Positions 9,846 to 16,957 of a stretch of 64,000 bases of DNA are shown piece after piece. The stretch lies in assembly GCA_947377285.1 (NCBI GenBank), contig CANCFT010000002.1:62001-126000 (forward strand), in the 5' to 3' direction. The position numbers and the translations under genes were made by a program. This DNA comes from Bacteriovoracaceae bacterium. GTDB taxonomy: Bacteria > Bdellovibrionota > Bacteriovoracia > Bacteriovoracales > Bacteriovoracaceae. The notes below the pieces were generated by a model. The model was not told the origin of the DNA and did no database searches. It saw nothing but the letters and a program-made list of their open reading frames with translations. Position 1 is the stretch's first letter, and each line of letters opens with the position of its first letter.

Positions 9846-10304
9846 TTAATTCTCATTTTCATTAATCTTTTCTCTTGCTAATAAAAACAATTTCTCAAGA
9901 ATAACTAACCCTCTATCTAATTCGGATTGTTCTTTTTCATCGAGTGAACTAATATGTTCTTTTAAATTTCCTTGGGCATTTTTTCTTGTTTTTTTGAAGA
10001 ATAAATCTCCATTTTTTGTTAATAAGAGATGAAAATGTCTCCTATCGTTTTTGTTTGATTCACGTTTTACATAATCTTTTGCAACTAGCCCATCGATCAT
10101 TTTTGACATGGCCGCCTGACTAGTTCCATGGTTCTTGGCAATGTCGCAAGCAATATTATCGCCTCGATAAATACTCGCAAGAATCCTAAACTGAGGAATT
10201 GTTAATTCTTCTTTCATTGTGGATCTCATTTCATTGCGGATCCAATTCATCGAAGTTGGAATAGTATCCATTAGTTTTTTTGCAATTTCCAAAGGCTCGC
10301 TCAT
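9846..10304 (-). CDS. MarR-family transcriptional regulator (mac operon)
   Basis: A 152-residue winged-helix regulator. The core LTIPQFRILASI, SQAAMSKMIDGLVAKDYVKRE and NKNDRRHFHLLLT matches the MarR DNA-binding domain: recognition helix around the SQAAMSKMIDGL segment and wing with DRR. The ATG at 10304 has AAGGT upstream at about 7 bp; an alternative TTG at 10319 is less likely. It is the first gene of the tolC-macA-macB operon and so probably represses it and itself. A perfect 6-1-6 palindrome sits in its promoter. It is a paralogue of the MarR at 56476-56937: both share a PQFR(I/L)LA core and DRR wing. Confidence 0.92.
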   Translation of the reverse strand: MSEPLEIAKKLMDTIPTSMNWIRNEMRSTMKEELTIPQFRILASIYRGDNIACDIAKNHGTSQAAMSKMIDGLVAKDYVKRESNKNDRRHFHLLLTKNGDLFFKKTRKNAQGNLKEHISSLDEKEQSELDRGLVILEKLFLLAREKINENEN

Positions 10305-10322
10305 ACTTAACCTTGTCAATAG

Positions 10323-10335
10323 TTAACTAAGTTAA
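10323..10335. promoter_or_regulatory. Candidate MarR operator (perfect palindrome)
   Basis: TTAACT-A-AGTTAA is a perfect inverted repeat with a 1-bp centre, 18 bp upstream of the marR start codon and directly abutting the predicted -10 box. The wider sequence AGTTAACTAAGTTAAGCAT recurs almost unchanged at 62104-62122 upstream of the RND efflux operon. Size and position fit a MarR dimer site that blocks transcription initiation. Confidence 0.6.
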
Positions 10336-10363
10336 GCATATTCCTCGAATTCGCTTTGGTCAA
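10335..10363 (-). promoter_or_regulatory. Predicted promoter of the marR-tolC-macAB operon
   Basis: On the reverse strand TTGACC (10363-10358) is followed by a 17-bp spacer and TATGCT (10340-10335), a plausible sigma-70-type -35/-10 pair. The palindromic operator candidate overlaps its downstream end by one base, so a bound repressor would cover the start site. This is a prediction from consensus similarity only. Confidence 0.5.
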
Positions 10364-10432
10364 TGGTCTAAAAAAGATCCTAACAATAGAATAAAATTAT
10401 AATTATTAGTGGATAAAAAAGGTTCTAACAAA

Positions 10433-12307
10433 TTAGCCGAATAATTCTTTATTTAAATCGAAAAGTTTATGCTTTGCTAAATAATTTTTAACAAAATTTT
10501 TATTTTCTGGTTTATACCAGAAGAAAAAAGTTCGTTGTCTTGTCTTTTCATCTAAACTTATCGCCGTTTTTACTTCTTTTAGCGTATATGGATGAAAACC
10601 TGAATAGTAAATTTCTGTCGCAACAGTCATTGGAGTCGGTGTAAAATCTTGAACTTGTTCTAGCCTATAGCCTAATTTTTTAGTCTTGATTGCAAGCCGG
10701 GCCATATCTTCAGGAGTACAATCCGGATGTGATGAAATAAAATAAGGAATAATTTCTTGGCGGATACCTTTTCTATGACTAATTTCTTCAAATTTTTTCT
10801 TAAATGTTTCAAAGTAATGAAAAGCAGGTTTTCTCATCGATTTTAAAACATGATCTTCTGTGTGTTCAGGTGCTACTTTCAGCCTTCCAGAAACATGGTG
10901 AGTAATTAATTGCTCAACGTATTCCTCATCTTTTTTAGGATCAAGAGATCGCTCATTAAACATTAAATCATATCGAAGTCCAGAGCTTACAAATGCTTTT
11001 TTAACTTTTGGATGAGCGGCAACTTCTCTATAAAGTTCAATCATTTTTTCTGGGCTTGCATCTAAATTTTTACAGATTACTGGGTGTACACATGAAGGTG
11101 CAGCACATTTATCACAAATTGATTGATCGATTCCCTTCATTTGATACATATTGGCGGAAGGCCCACCCATATCACTAATATAGCCCTTGTAATCTTTCAT
11201 CTTAGATATTTCTTCAAGCTCTTTCATGATGGAATCTTTTGATCGACTAGCAATCATTTTCCCCTGATGAGCAGAAATCGTACAGAACGAACACCCACCA
11301 AAACATCCGCGATGAGTATTAAGAGAAAATTTAATCATTTCATACGCCGAAATGATCCCCCTTTCTTTATATTTTGGATGAGGTAATCGAGTGTAAGGTA
11401 AATCAAACGAAGCATCTATTTCACTTTCCGTCATAGTTTGAAATGGTGGATTGATAATTAAAGTTTTATTCGCTACTTTTTGAATTAATCTATTGGCAAA
11501 TTGCTTGTTTGATTCAACTTCAACATACATAAAATTGCGAGCATATTTTTTCTTATCTGTTAAACACTCTTCATGAGATGTGAGTTCCTGGTCGCCCCAA
11601 ACAATATTGCCAATAGGCAATTTTTCATTTTGACTTGTTAAAAAAGCAGTCTGAGGAATTGTCGTCATTTCTGAAAAAGGAACACCATCAAGCATTAACT
11701 TAACAACTTCCTTTAAGGGTTGCTCCCCCATTCCATAAACTAATAAATCGGCCCCTGAGGTTGAAAGAATATTTGGAAGGAGTTTATCGCTCCAAAAATC
11801 ATAATGGGTTACTCTGCGAAGGGAAGCTTCAATCCCACCAATCATTACTGGTGTCTCTGGGTAAAGTTCTTTTAATATTTTTGTATAAACACTTGTTGCA
11901 TAATCTGGTCGGTGATCAGTGGCCCCACCGGGAGTATAAGCATCTTCGGAGCGCTTTCGTTTTCCGGCCGTGTACTTATTGACCATGGAATCCATATTTC
12001 CAGATGTCACTCCAAAAAAATACTTAGGAGCGCCAAATTTTTTAAAATCTCTTAGATCATCTTGCCAGTTCGGTTGAGCAATGATGGCCACTTTTAAGCC
12101 CATTGATTCAAGTAATCGTCCCATGACTGCTGCACCAAAGGCCGGATGATCAACGTAAGCGTCGCCTGTAACTAATAGTACATCAAGCTGATCCCAACCA
12201 CGCTTTTTGGCTTCTTTAACAGTTGTTGGAAGCCAAGCAGTTATTGGAAGTTCAGCATTACAAGTAGTGCCAGCTAGTATTTGTGTATCATTAGGTAATT
12301 TGCTCAT
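10433..12307 (-). CDS. ygiQ: YgiQ-family radical SAM protein
   Basis: A 624-residue cytoplasmic protein of the YgiQ family. The N-terminal part (about 1-300) holds the family-specific region (LPITAWLPTT near 20, GDAYVDHPAFGAA near 47, IGGIEASLRRVTHYDFWSD near 155). The radical SAM core then follows, with the cluster-binding CFGGCSFC (Cys-x3-Cys-x2-Cys) near 333-340, and a further Cys-rich segment (CDKCAAPSCVHPVC-like spacing near 400) that could bind a second cluster. The length is within the usual range for YgiQ. Its reaction is unknown. It is transcribed away from the marR promoter region with about 130 bp between and no evident operon partner. Confidence 0.93.
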   Translation of the reverse strand: MSKLPNDTQILAGTTCNAELPITAWLPTTVKEAKKRGWDQLDVLLVTGDAYVDHPAFGAAVMGRLLESMGLKVAIIAQPNWQDDLRDFKKFGAPKYFFGVTSGNMDSMVNKYTAGKRKRSEDAYTPGGATDHRPDYATSVYTKILKELYPETPVMIGGIEASLRRVTHYDFWSDKLLPNILSTSGADLLVYGMGEQPLKEVVKLMLDGVPFSEMTTIPQTAFLTSQNEKLPIGNIVWGDQELTSHEECLTDKKKYARNFMYVEVESNKQFANRLIQKVANKTLIINPPFQTMTESEIDASFDLPYTRLPHPKYKERGIISAYEMIKFSLNTHRGCFGGCSFCTISAHQGKMIASRSKDSIMKELEEISKMKDYKGYISDMGGPSANMYQMKGIDQSICDKCAAPSCVHPVICKNLDASPEKMIELYREVAAHPKVKKAFVSSGLRYDLMFNERSLDPKKDEEYVEQLITHHVSGRLKVAPEHTEDHVLKSMRKPAFHYFETFKKKFEEISHRKGIRQEIIPYFISSHPDCTPEDMARLAIKTKKLGYRLEQVQDFTPTPMTVATEIYYSGFHPYTLKEVKTAISLDEKTRQRTFFFWYKPENKNFVKNYLAKHKLFDLNKELFG

Positions 12308-12358
12308 GGTGAGCGTTATAAACCCAAAAAGACTTTAATGATATAAATAAGGTGATTT

Positions 12359-12628
12359 TTACAGGGGAAAAAGCCGCTTCCACCAACTTCGTTTAGGTAG
12401 GACTCTTCTCCAGCCCATTTCTTTGTCGATTTTTACTTTTATGATTAATTTTTTAATCTCCAATTCCTTTAAAATTTCGGAAAGCATTTCTTTATCAAAA
12501 TCTGGAAAGTCAGAAAGTATAGTGGAATCAAAATCCAAAATTATCTGAGAAAATGTCATTGCTTCATAAAAAGAAAGTGTGACGAGCACGAGTTCTTCTA
12601 ATTGTGTTTTGCTTTTAGGTTTACTCAT
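12359..12628 (-). CDS. Small winged-helix-like hypothetical protein
   Basis: An 89-residue protein, not confidently assigned to a family. The ATG at 12628 is preferred over an in-frame upstream start because it overlaps the permease stop by only 8 bp, the usual arrangement in this operon. The pattern LEELVLVTLSFYEAMTFSQIILDF, then LSEILKELEIKKLIIKVKID, resembles three helices and a wing, as in small winged-helix proteins. The C-terminus is strongly basic and aromatic (RRVLPKRSWWKRLF), which could touch nucleic acid or membrane. It is probably cotranscribed with the AI-2E permease gene upstream. Confidence 0.55.
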   Translation of the reverse strand: MSKPKSKTQLEELVLVTLSFYEAMTFSQIILDFDSTILSDFPDFDKEMLSEILKELEIKKLIIKVKIDKEMGWRRVLPKRSWWKRLFPL

Positions 12629-13694
12629 GTTTACTTTCGTTTGGAAGATTTCGTTCTGGGAAATATTCATCTAAGATAATCGGCAATGCTCCAAAAGTCA
12701 GTAAGGCCAAAAGTGGGCCAACAAATAATCCCGGTAACCCCATAACTAAAACACCACCAAAAATTGCCAAAAAACTTATGAAGCCATGAATTTTGACTTC
12801 ACCTTGGCCTGTTAAATATGGACGAATGAAATTATCAGCAACGCCCGAAATAATAGAAACTACTATCATCGCAATTCCAGATCCTATTTTATGTTCTAAA
12901 AAAGCAAGGATCGCTATACAAAATGAAAAAGGTCCAGCTCCAAAAACAGGAATAAAAGAAAGAAAAAAAGTAATGATAAAAATAACAAACACGTCTCCAA
13001 CGGAACTAAAAAAAGCTCCTGTTGCGACAATACTCGCTTGTACGGCCCCTGTTATAACATTTGAAAAAAATATTTCTTTGCAACTTGATTTAGTTAAAGA
13101 AATAAATCGATCCCCATTACCATTAGAAAAATAAAAGTAGCGGTCAAAGAGTTTTCTAATTTTTACTTCATTAGAAAGAAAAAAATAAAAAGAGAGAATT
13201 GTTATCATACCCAATATAATCATTTCAGGGATCTGTGCAATCAGAGTTCTAAATAGATTTAGGGCAAAGTTCCCAGTTCCAGTCATAAAGTTGTCAAACC
13301 TATCTCTGACGGCCAATGGATCTATGCTATTTAGTTCAGAAAAATTATCGAGAACAGCATAGATTCGATTTTCAATATTATGCTTTGTCACTATAAGTGA
13401 CTGTTCAGTCAAAAAAGTTGAAATCGCTTTTGATCCTCTAATAAAAACTATACTCACGGGAGCGAGTCCAATGATAAAAAGCATGAATGTTAATCCAATG
13501 AGAGCAAACTTTCGGCTTTTACCTTTAAGGATAAAAAAGTGAATGAATGGACTAAATGCCATGGCCAGGATACCGCCGAGAACAACAGGAATAAAGAAAG
13601 GAAGAAGAATATAAACAAAAGAAGCAATGATTAAAGTGGCCAAGAGCACTTTAAAAAAATTCCTTTTAAATTTATAAGCACTCATTTCACTCAC
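12621..13694 (-). CDS. AI-2E family transporter (PF01594-type permease)
   Basis: A 357-residue inner-membrane protein with about seven to eight hydrophobic helices. The family pattern is clear: two N-terminal helices, a soluble stretch with conserved LPEQ/IPE-like turns (AQIPEMIILGMITILSFYFFLS), and a C-terminal helical bundle with PVFGAGPF, then DNFIRPYLTGQ and the GLPGLFVGPLLALL block. Members were first linked to autoinducer-2 export (TqsA) but many act in other roles, such as sodium/proton exchange, so the substrate is open. It overlaps the downstream small gene by 8 bp and its start overlaps the end of the upstream membrane protein gene by 8 bp, indicating a tight operon. Confidence 0.9.
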   Translation of the reverse strand: MSEMSAYKFKRNFFKVLLATLIIASFVYILLPFFIPVVLGGILAMAFSPFIHFFILKGKSRKFALIGLTFMLFIIGLAPVSIVFIRGSKAISTFLTEQSLIVTKHNIENRIYAVLDNFSELNSIDPLAVRDRFDNFMTGTGNFALNLFRTLIAQIPEMIILGMITILSFYFFLSNEVKIRKLFDRYFYFSNGNGDRFISLTKSSCKEIFFSNVITGAVQASIVATGAFFSSVGDVFVIFIITFFLSFIPVFGAGPFSFCIAILAFLEHKIGSGIAMIVVSIISGVADNFIRPYLTGQGEVKIHGFISFLAIFGGVLVMGLPGLFVGPLLALLTFGALPIILDEYFPERNLPNESKHE

Positions 13695-14148
13695 TTTTTT
13701 TGGCTCCAGCTTGCTCTCGCTTGAATTCTCTTTCTTTAATAAAATCTAAAACGAGAAGTGAGAGGACAGATTCAATCTGGCCACCTAATGGTCCATTGGA
13801 ATTTTCATTTTTAGATATTTTCTCTTTTTTAAATATTTTTAACCATATTGATTTATTTGTTGAGTACAATAGAGTGAATACACATAGAAGTAAAAAAGCT
13901 AAAATGACACCTAGAGAAGGCGTAAAAACTAGTGTTCCTTCATCTAGTTTATTGAGAACTCTTTCAATGAGATATCCCATGCCTATGCAAAACAAAGTCA
14001 AAGCTCCGAGTGTAATCATGATCAATACTAAAACTTGACGAACTTGATTTAAAATTTCAACAGATATTTCCTGGGATTTCTCACCAATTTTATACCTTTG
14101 GCCAATGATAAAATTAAAAACGATTTCAGCAAATTTAAAAAAATCCAT
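13687..14148 (-). CDS. Holin-like small membrane protein
   Basis: A 153-residue protein with two membrane helices (about 39-62 and 78-95), a short N-terminal amphipathic region and a charged C-terminal tail. The two-helix hairpin with flanking charged ends is like the phage_holin_3_6/YqjE family of envelope proteins, which commonly sit next to DUF883 (ElaB/YqjD-like) genes, as here. That neighbourhood match is the best support. It starts 10 bp after the DUF883-like gene and overlaps the AI-2E permease by 8 bp. A real holin role is not implied; YqjE-like proteins are general stress or stationary-phase envelope proteins. Confidence 0.6.
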   Translation of the reverse strand: MDFFKFAEIVFNFIIGQRYKIGEKSQEISVEILNQVRQVLVLIMITLGALTLFCIGMGYLIERVLNKLDEGTLVFTPSLGVILAFLLLCVFTLLYSTNKSIWLKIFKKEKISKNENSNGPLGGQIESVLSLLVLDFIKEREFKREQAGAKKSE

Positions 14149-14158
14149 TTTTTCCCTT

Positions 14159-14362
14159 TTATTTTTTAGATAAATATTTACCGATAATTAATCCAATACC
14201 TATACCCAGGCCCACCGAAGTTAAAGGATAAAGTCGGATAAACTCACTCGCTTTTTCTTTAGCTTCCTTAAGTCGCTCTTCGATTTCAGCTAAGTCTTCC
14301 GACTTGAGCCCTACAAAGTCACTTAGCTCAGCGAGTTTGTCATGATCATTGGTTTTAATCAT
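14159..14362 (-). CDS. DUF883 (ElaB/YqjD-like) membrane-anchored protein
   Basis: A 67-residue protein: a charged, helical N-terminal two thirds (LKSEDLAEIEERLKEAKEKA) and one C-terminal membrane helix with glycine zipper (SVGLGIGIGLIIGKYL). This is the layout of ElaB/YqjD/YgaM proteins, which anchor in the inner membrane by the tail and, in E. coli, bind ribosomes in stationary phase. The start overlaps the end of the preceding exported-protein gene by 4 bp (ATGA type). Together with the holin-like gene it reproduces the yqjD-yqjE arrangement of enterobacteria. Confidence 0.75.
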   Translation of the reverse strand: MIKTNDHDKLAELSDFVGLKSEDLAEIEERLKEAKEKASEFIRLYPLTSVGLGIGIGLIIGKYLSKK

Positions 14363-14817
14363 TTTATTTTTCCTATTTGATTAATAATAATTTCACTAAA
14401 ATTTTGAAACGGTGTTTGTGTACTGATAAAGAAACCAATAACATCAAAAGATTTTTGAGTCATATTGTATTGACCAGAAATCACCTGATCAACTTTACCA
14501 GAAGAATCAGATGTCACAGTACTTAAACTACAAGTCTGAGTTGAACAAACTGACAAGTCATAGACTACATTTGTTCCATTTAATGATGTAACTACTTCAG
14601 CTGTAAGGCCTCGTGGTTTATCCTCTACACTAACTTGTCCACCAGTTTTTTTTAAAACAATAGCTTTTTGCTGCACTTGATTGATCGCCTTACAACTTAG
14701 AGCTTGTCCTAATTCACAATGAAACGTTTGAGTCCCTACTGTTACTTTAACAGTATCATCAGCAAATGCACCGTTTGAGATTAATAAGATAAAAACTAGG
14801 GCCATACTTAATTTCAT
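14359..14817 (-). CDS. Exported hypothetical protein
   Basis: A 152-residue protein with a clear signal peptide (SMALVFILLISNGAFA, cleavage after FADD region). The mature part has four cysteines, in two close groups (FHCELGQALSC and CSTQTC), probably two disulfides in the periplasm. The predicted character is beta-rich with alternating Val/Thr. No family is recognised. An AGGAGA-like sequence lies upstream of the ATG at 14817. It is the first gene of a run of at least five overlapping or nearly touching genes down to 12359, so its expression probably follows the same envelope programme. Confidence 0.65.
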   Translation of the reverse strand: MKLSMALVFILLISNGAFADDTVKVTVGTQTFHCELGQALSCKAINQVQQKAIVLKKTGGQVSVEDKPRGLTAEVVTSLNGTNVVYDLSVCSTQTCSLSTVTSDSSGKVDQVISGQYNMTQKSFDVIGFFISTQTPFQNFSEIIINQIGKIK

Positions 14818-14989
14818 AAATTCTCCTGTTTAATTAGTCATAACATTAATCATGGTCTTCTTTCTTAAAATGTCGAGAAAAGGGTTAAAATTTAAATTAA
14901 ATTGAGGTGAGTCATAATTAAAATCTATCTTTTATAATAATATCCTTTTACCTCTTCAATTGAACGTTTATCATTTAAGGATGAAGACT

Positions 14990-15454
14990 ATGCTCACTCT
15001 AACATTTTTAATTTTTCAAGCTTCTGAATTAAATGCCCAAAGCAAATACTCTGCTCCTAATTCTCTCAAGTTATTTCTAACTGATGGCTGCACCCAATTT
15101 ATTGATGGTCCACTTAATAATCCTAGTTTGTGGAAACATTGTTGTGTTGAGCATGATTTGCGCTATTGGTTTGGTGGTGATCAGGCGGATTTAGATAGAT
15201 CAGACCTACGCCTAAAAGTATGTGTACGCGATGTTGCAGGGGACACTTGGGCAAAAATTATTTATTCTGGAGTTAGGCTTGGTCATCACTCCCCTATCAA
15301 AAATAAGAGTCAGTGGGGCTGGGGTTGGGAAAATAAACGCCTCAATAATCCACTAGACCCAAGTGAGCAAAATTATGTTATTGAAGAAATTCGAAAACTT
15401 CCACTTGATTCCGATTTTCTAGAAAATTTTATTGAACTCAATTTTAAAAAATAA
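14990..15454 (+). CDS. Secreted phospholipase A2-like protein
   Basis: A 154-residue protein with signal peptide (LTLTFLIFQASELNA). The ATG at 14990 is favoured because TTAAGG ends 9 bp upstream; ATG at 14981 in the same frame abuts it too closely. The mature protein has KHCCVEHDLRYWFGG: a Cys-Cys pair with His-Asp, which is the signature of the phospholipase A2-like fold (catalytic His-Asp pair, disulfide Cys). Another Cys (KVCVRD) and CTQF before it could complete two disulfides. No obvious calcium loop of the classical YGCYCG type is present, so the enzymatic activity is inferred. It runs into arfB with a 2-bp gap. Confidence 0.6.
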   Translation: MLTLTFLIFQASELNAQSKYSAPNSLKLFLTDGCTQFIDGPLNNPSLWKHCCVEHDLRYWFGGDQADLDRSDLRLKVCVRDVAGDTWAKIIYSGVRLGHHSPIKNKSQWGWGWENKRLNNPLDPSEQNYVIEEIRKLPLDSDFLENFIELNFKK

Positions 15455-15456
15455 TT

Positions 15457-15858
15457 ATGACAAAATTTATCATACCTGATTCAGAATTTTATTTTACATA
15501 CTCGAGGAGCTCAGGTCCTGGAGGTCAAAATGTCAATAAGGTCAATACCAAAGCCACCATGCATTGGAACGCACGTGCCAACGAAACCCTACCAAGGCCA
15601 GTTCATGAGAGATTCCTACTTAAATATTCTAGTCGACTAAGTATCGATGGCGTTCTCACACTTACAAGTCAAAAAACTCGCTCTCAACTCTTGAATACGG
15701 CAGACGTAATTGAAAAACTCTATGAAATGATTGAACTAGTGGCCCATCCACCGAAAATCAGAAAAGCTACTAAACCAAGTCGTTCAGCAGTCAATAAAAG
15801 ACTTAACGAAAAAAAATCACATAGTGATAAGAAAAAAAGTCGCCAAGAAAAATACTAA
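15457..15858 (+). CDS. arfB: ArfB-like peptidyl-tRNA hydrolase (ribosome rescue)
   Basis: A 133-residue protein of the RF-1 domain family. It has the catalytic GGQ in SGPGGQNVNKVNTK at about residues 20-33, which hydrolyses the peptidyl-tRNA ester bond. The C-terminal tail is strongly basic (KPSRSAVNKRLNEKKSH through KKKSRQEK), as in ArfB/YaeJ, where the tail enters the empty mRNA channel of stalled ribosomes. The length is close to E. coli ArfB (140). The codon-recognition domains of true release factors are absent, which separates it from RF1/RF2. The gene follows the phospholipase-like gene by 2 bp and converges with the class V lyase gene with 1 bp between. Confidence 0.92.
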   Translation: MTKFIIPDSEFYFTYSRSSGPGGQNVNKVNTKATMHWNARANETLPRPVHERFLLKYSSRLSIDGVLTLTSQKTRSQLLNTADVIEKLYEMIELVAHPPKIRKATKPSRSAVNKRLNEKKSHSDKKKSRQEKY

Positions 15859-15859
15859 A

Positions 15860-16957
15860 TTAACTTAACTGATTTATCACTTTCTCAATTTCTTGGTCTG
15901 TATTAAAAGCATGCGGGGAAAGCCTGATTCCAGGTCCACGTACAGCAAAGTTGCAACCTATTTCTTCTAACTTCTTAGTGCTATCAACTTTAGGAATAAA
16001 ATTGACTATTGAACTATGATTGTAATGAACATCAAAACCAAGATGTCTTAATCCAGCAGTGAGTTTTTTAGAAAGTCTAATGACTTCTGTTTCAATGACT
16101 TTGACTTTCGTTTTTAAAATCAAATCAACTGAAGCTCCAAGCGCTGTAATTTCTAAAACTTGTTTAGAGCCAGCTTCAAATTTCGAAGCATCTTTTTTGG
16201 GCATACACAATAAGTCGGTAGGATCATCGCAAGTTCCAAAAGTATAGGCCCCTACATTATGCGGCTTAATCAAATTCATATGTTTGATATCTAGAGCTAA
16301 AAAACCTACACCTACAGGAGAAGTTAGCCATTTATGACTTCCTCCTGCCACTGCATCTACACCCCATTCTTTCATTTGAAATGGATGTAGTCCGAATCCT
16401 TGCATAATATCAACAAAGAGAAAGATATTTTTTTCATTGGTAATTTTAGCAAGATTTTGTATATCGGTTTTTGAGCCCGTTAAAAATTGCACCCAAGATA
16501 TCGCCACAACTTTTGTTTTTGCAGTAATACTTTGAATTATTTTTTCAACAGGAGTTGTAAAATCTTTTTCTGATTCAACAATGACTAACTTAGCGCCTGT
16601 GCGTTTAGTTGCCTCTTGCCAAGGATATAAGTTTGAAGCGTATTCTTGGTCCCAAGTAATTACTTCATCTCCTTGATTTAGAGGGAAATGAAAACAAAGC
16701 TGGCTAATTGCGCTTGCAGTACTTTGGAAAAAAGCAACTTCATAGGCTTCGCAACCAATAAGTTTAGATAAAGAAGATCTAGAATGAAGTACATCATTCA
16801 TATAATCATGATCAGTAAAAAAACCTTCTTGGTAAAAGCGCTCTCCCCAATAAAGTATTTTATCACGCGCATCTTTTGAAATAGGAGCAAGACCTGCATT
16901 ATTCAAATGGATTATTTTTTGATTTTGATAAAAAGAATTTTTAAATTGATTTAACAT
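15860..16957 (-). CDS. Class V PLP enzyme, candidate C-S lyase (EgtE/OvoB-like role)
   Basis: A 365-residue fold-type I PLP enzyme of the aminotransferase class V family. The PLP lysine is in GGSHKWLTSPVGVGFL at about residues 202-217; the upstream VDIMQGFGLHPF region supplies the aspartate pairing with the pyridine nitrogen. Class V enzymes such as EgtE cleave the C-S bond of hercynylcysteine sulfoxide; the corresponding OvoB step releases the thiol from histidylcysteine sulfoxide. Its ATG overlaps the end of the OvoA-decarboxylase fusion gene by 7 bp, so the two proteins are almost certainly made together, and a C-S lyase job is the simplest reading. Selenocysteine lyase, kynureninase or isopenicillin-epimerase-like activities remain possible. 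Confidence 0.75.
   Translation of the reverse strand: MLNQFKNSFYQNQKIIHLNNAGLAPISKDARDKILYWGERFYQEGFFTDHDYMNDVLHSRSSLSKLIGCEAYEVAFFQSTASAISQLCFHFPLNQGDEVITWDQEYASNLYPWQEATKRTGAKLVIVESEKDFTTPVEKIIQSITAKTKVVAISWVQFLTGSKTDIQNLAKITNEKNIFLFVDIMQGFGLHPFQMKEWGVDAVAGGSHKWLTSPVGVGFLALDIKHMNLIKPHNVGAYTFGTCDDPTDLLCMPKKDASKFEAGSKQVLEITALGASVDLILKTKVKVIETEVIRLSKKLTAGLRHLGFDVHYNHSSIVNFIPKVDSTKKLEEIGCNFAVRGPGIRLSPHAFNTDQEIEKVINQLS

Noticed and set aside
13700-14038. Plus-strand frames antisense to the AI-2E permease and holin-like genes (also 12793-13134)
   Set aside because: Both are shadows of hydrophobic coding regions and show no independent gene signals.
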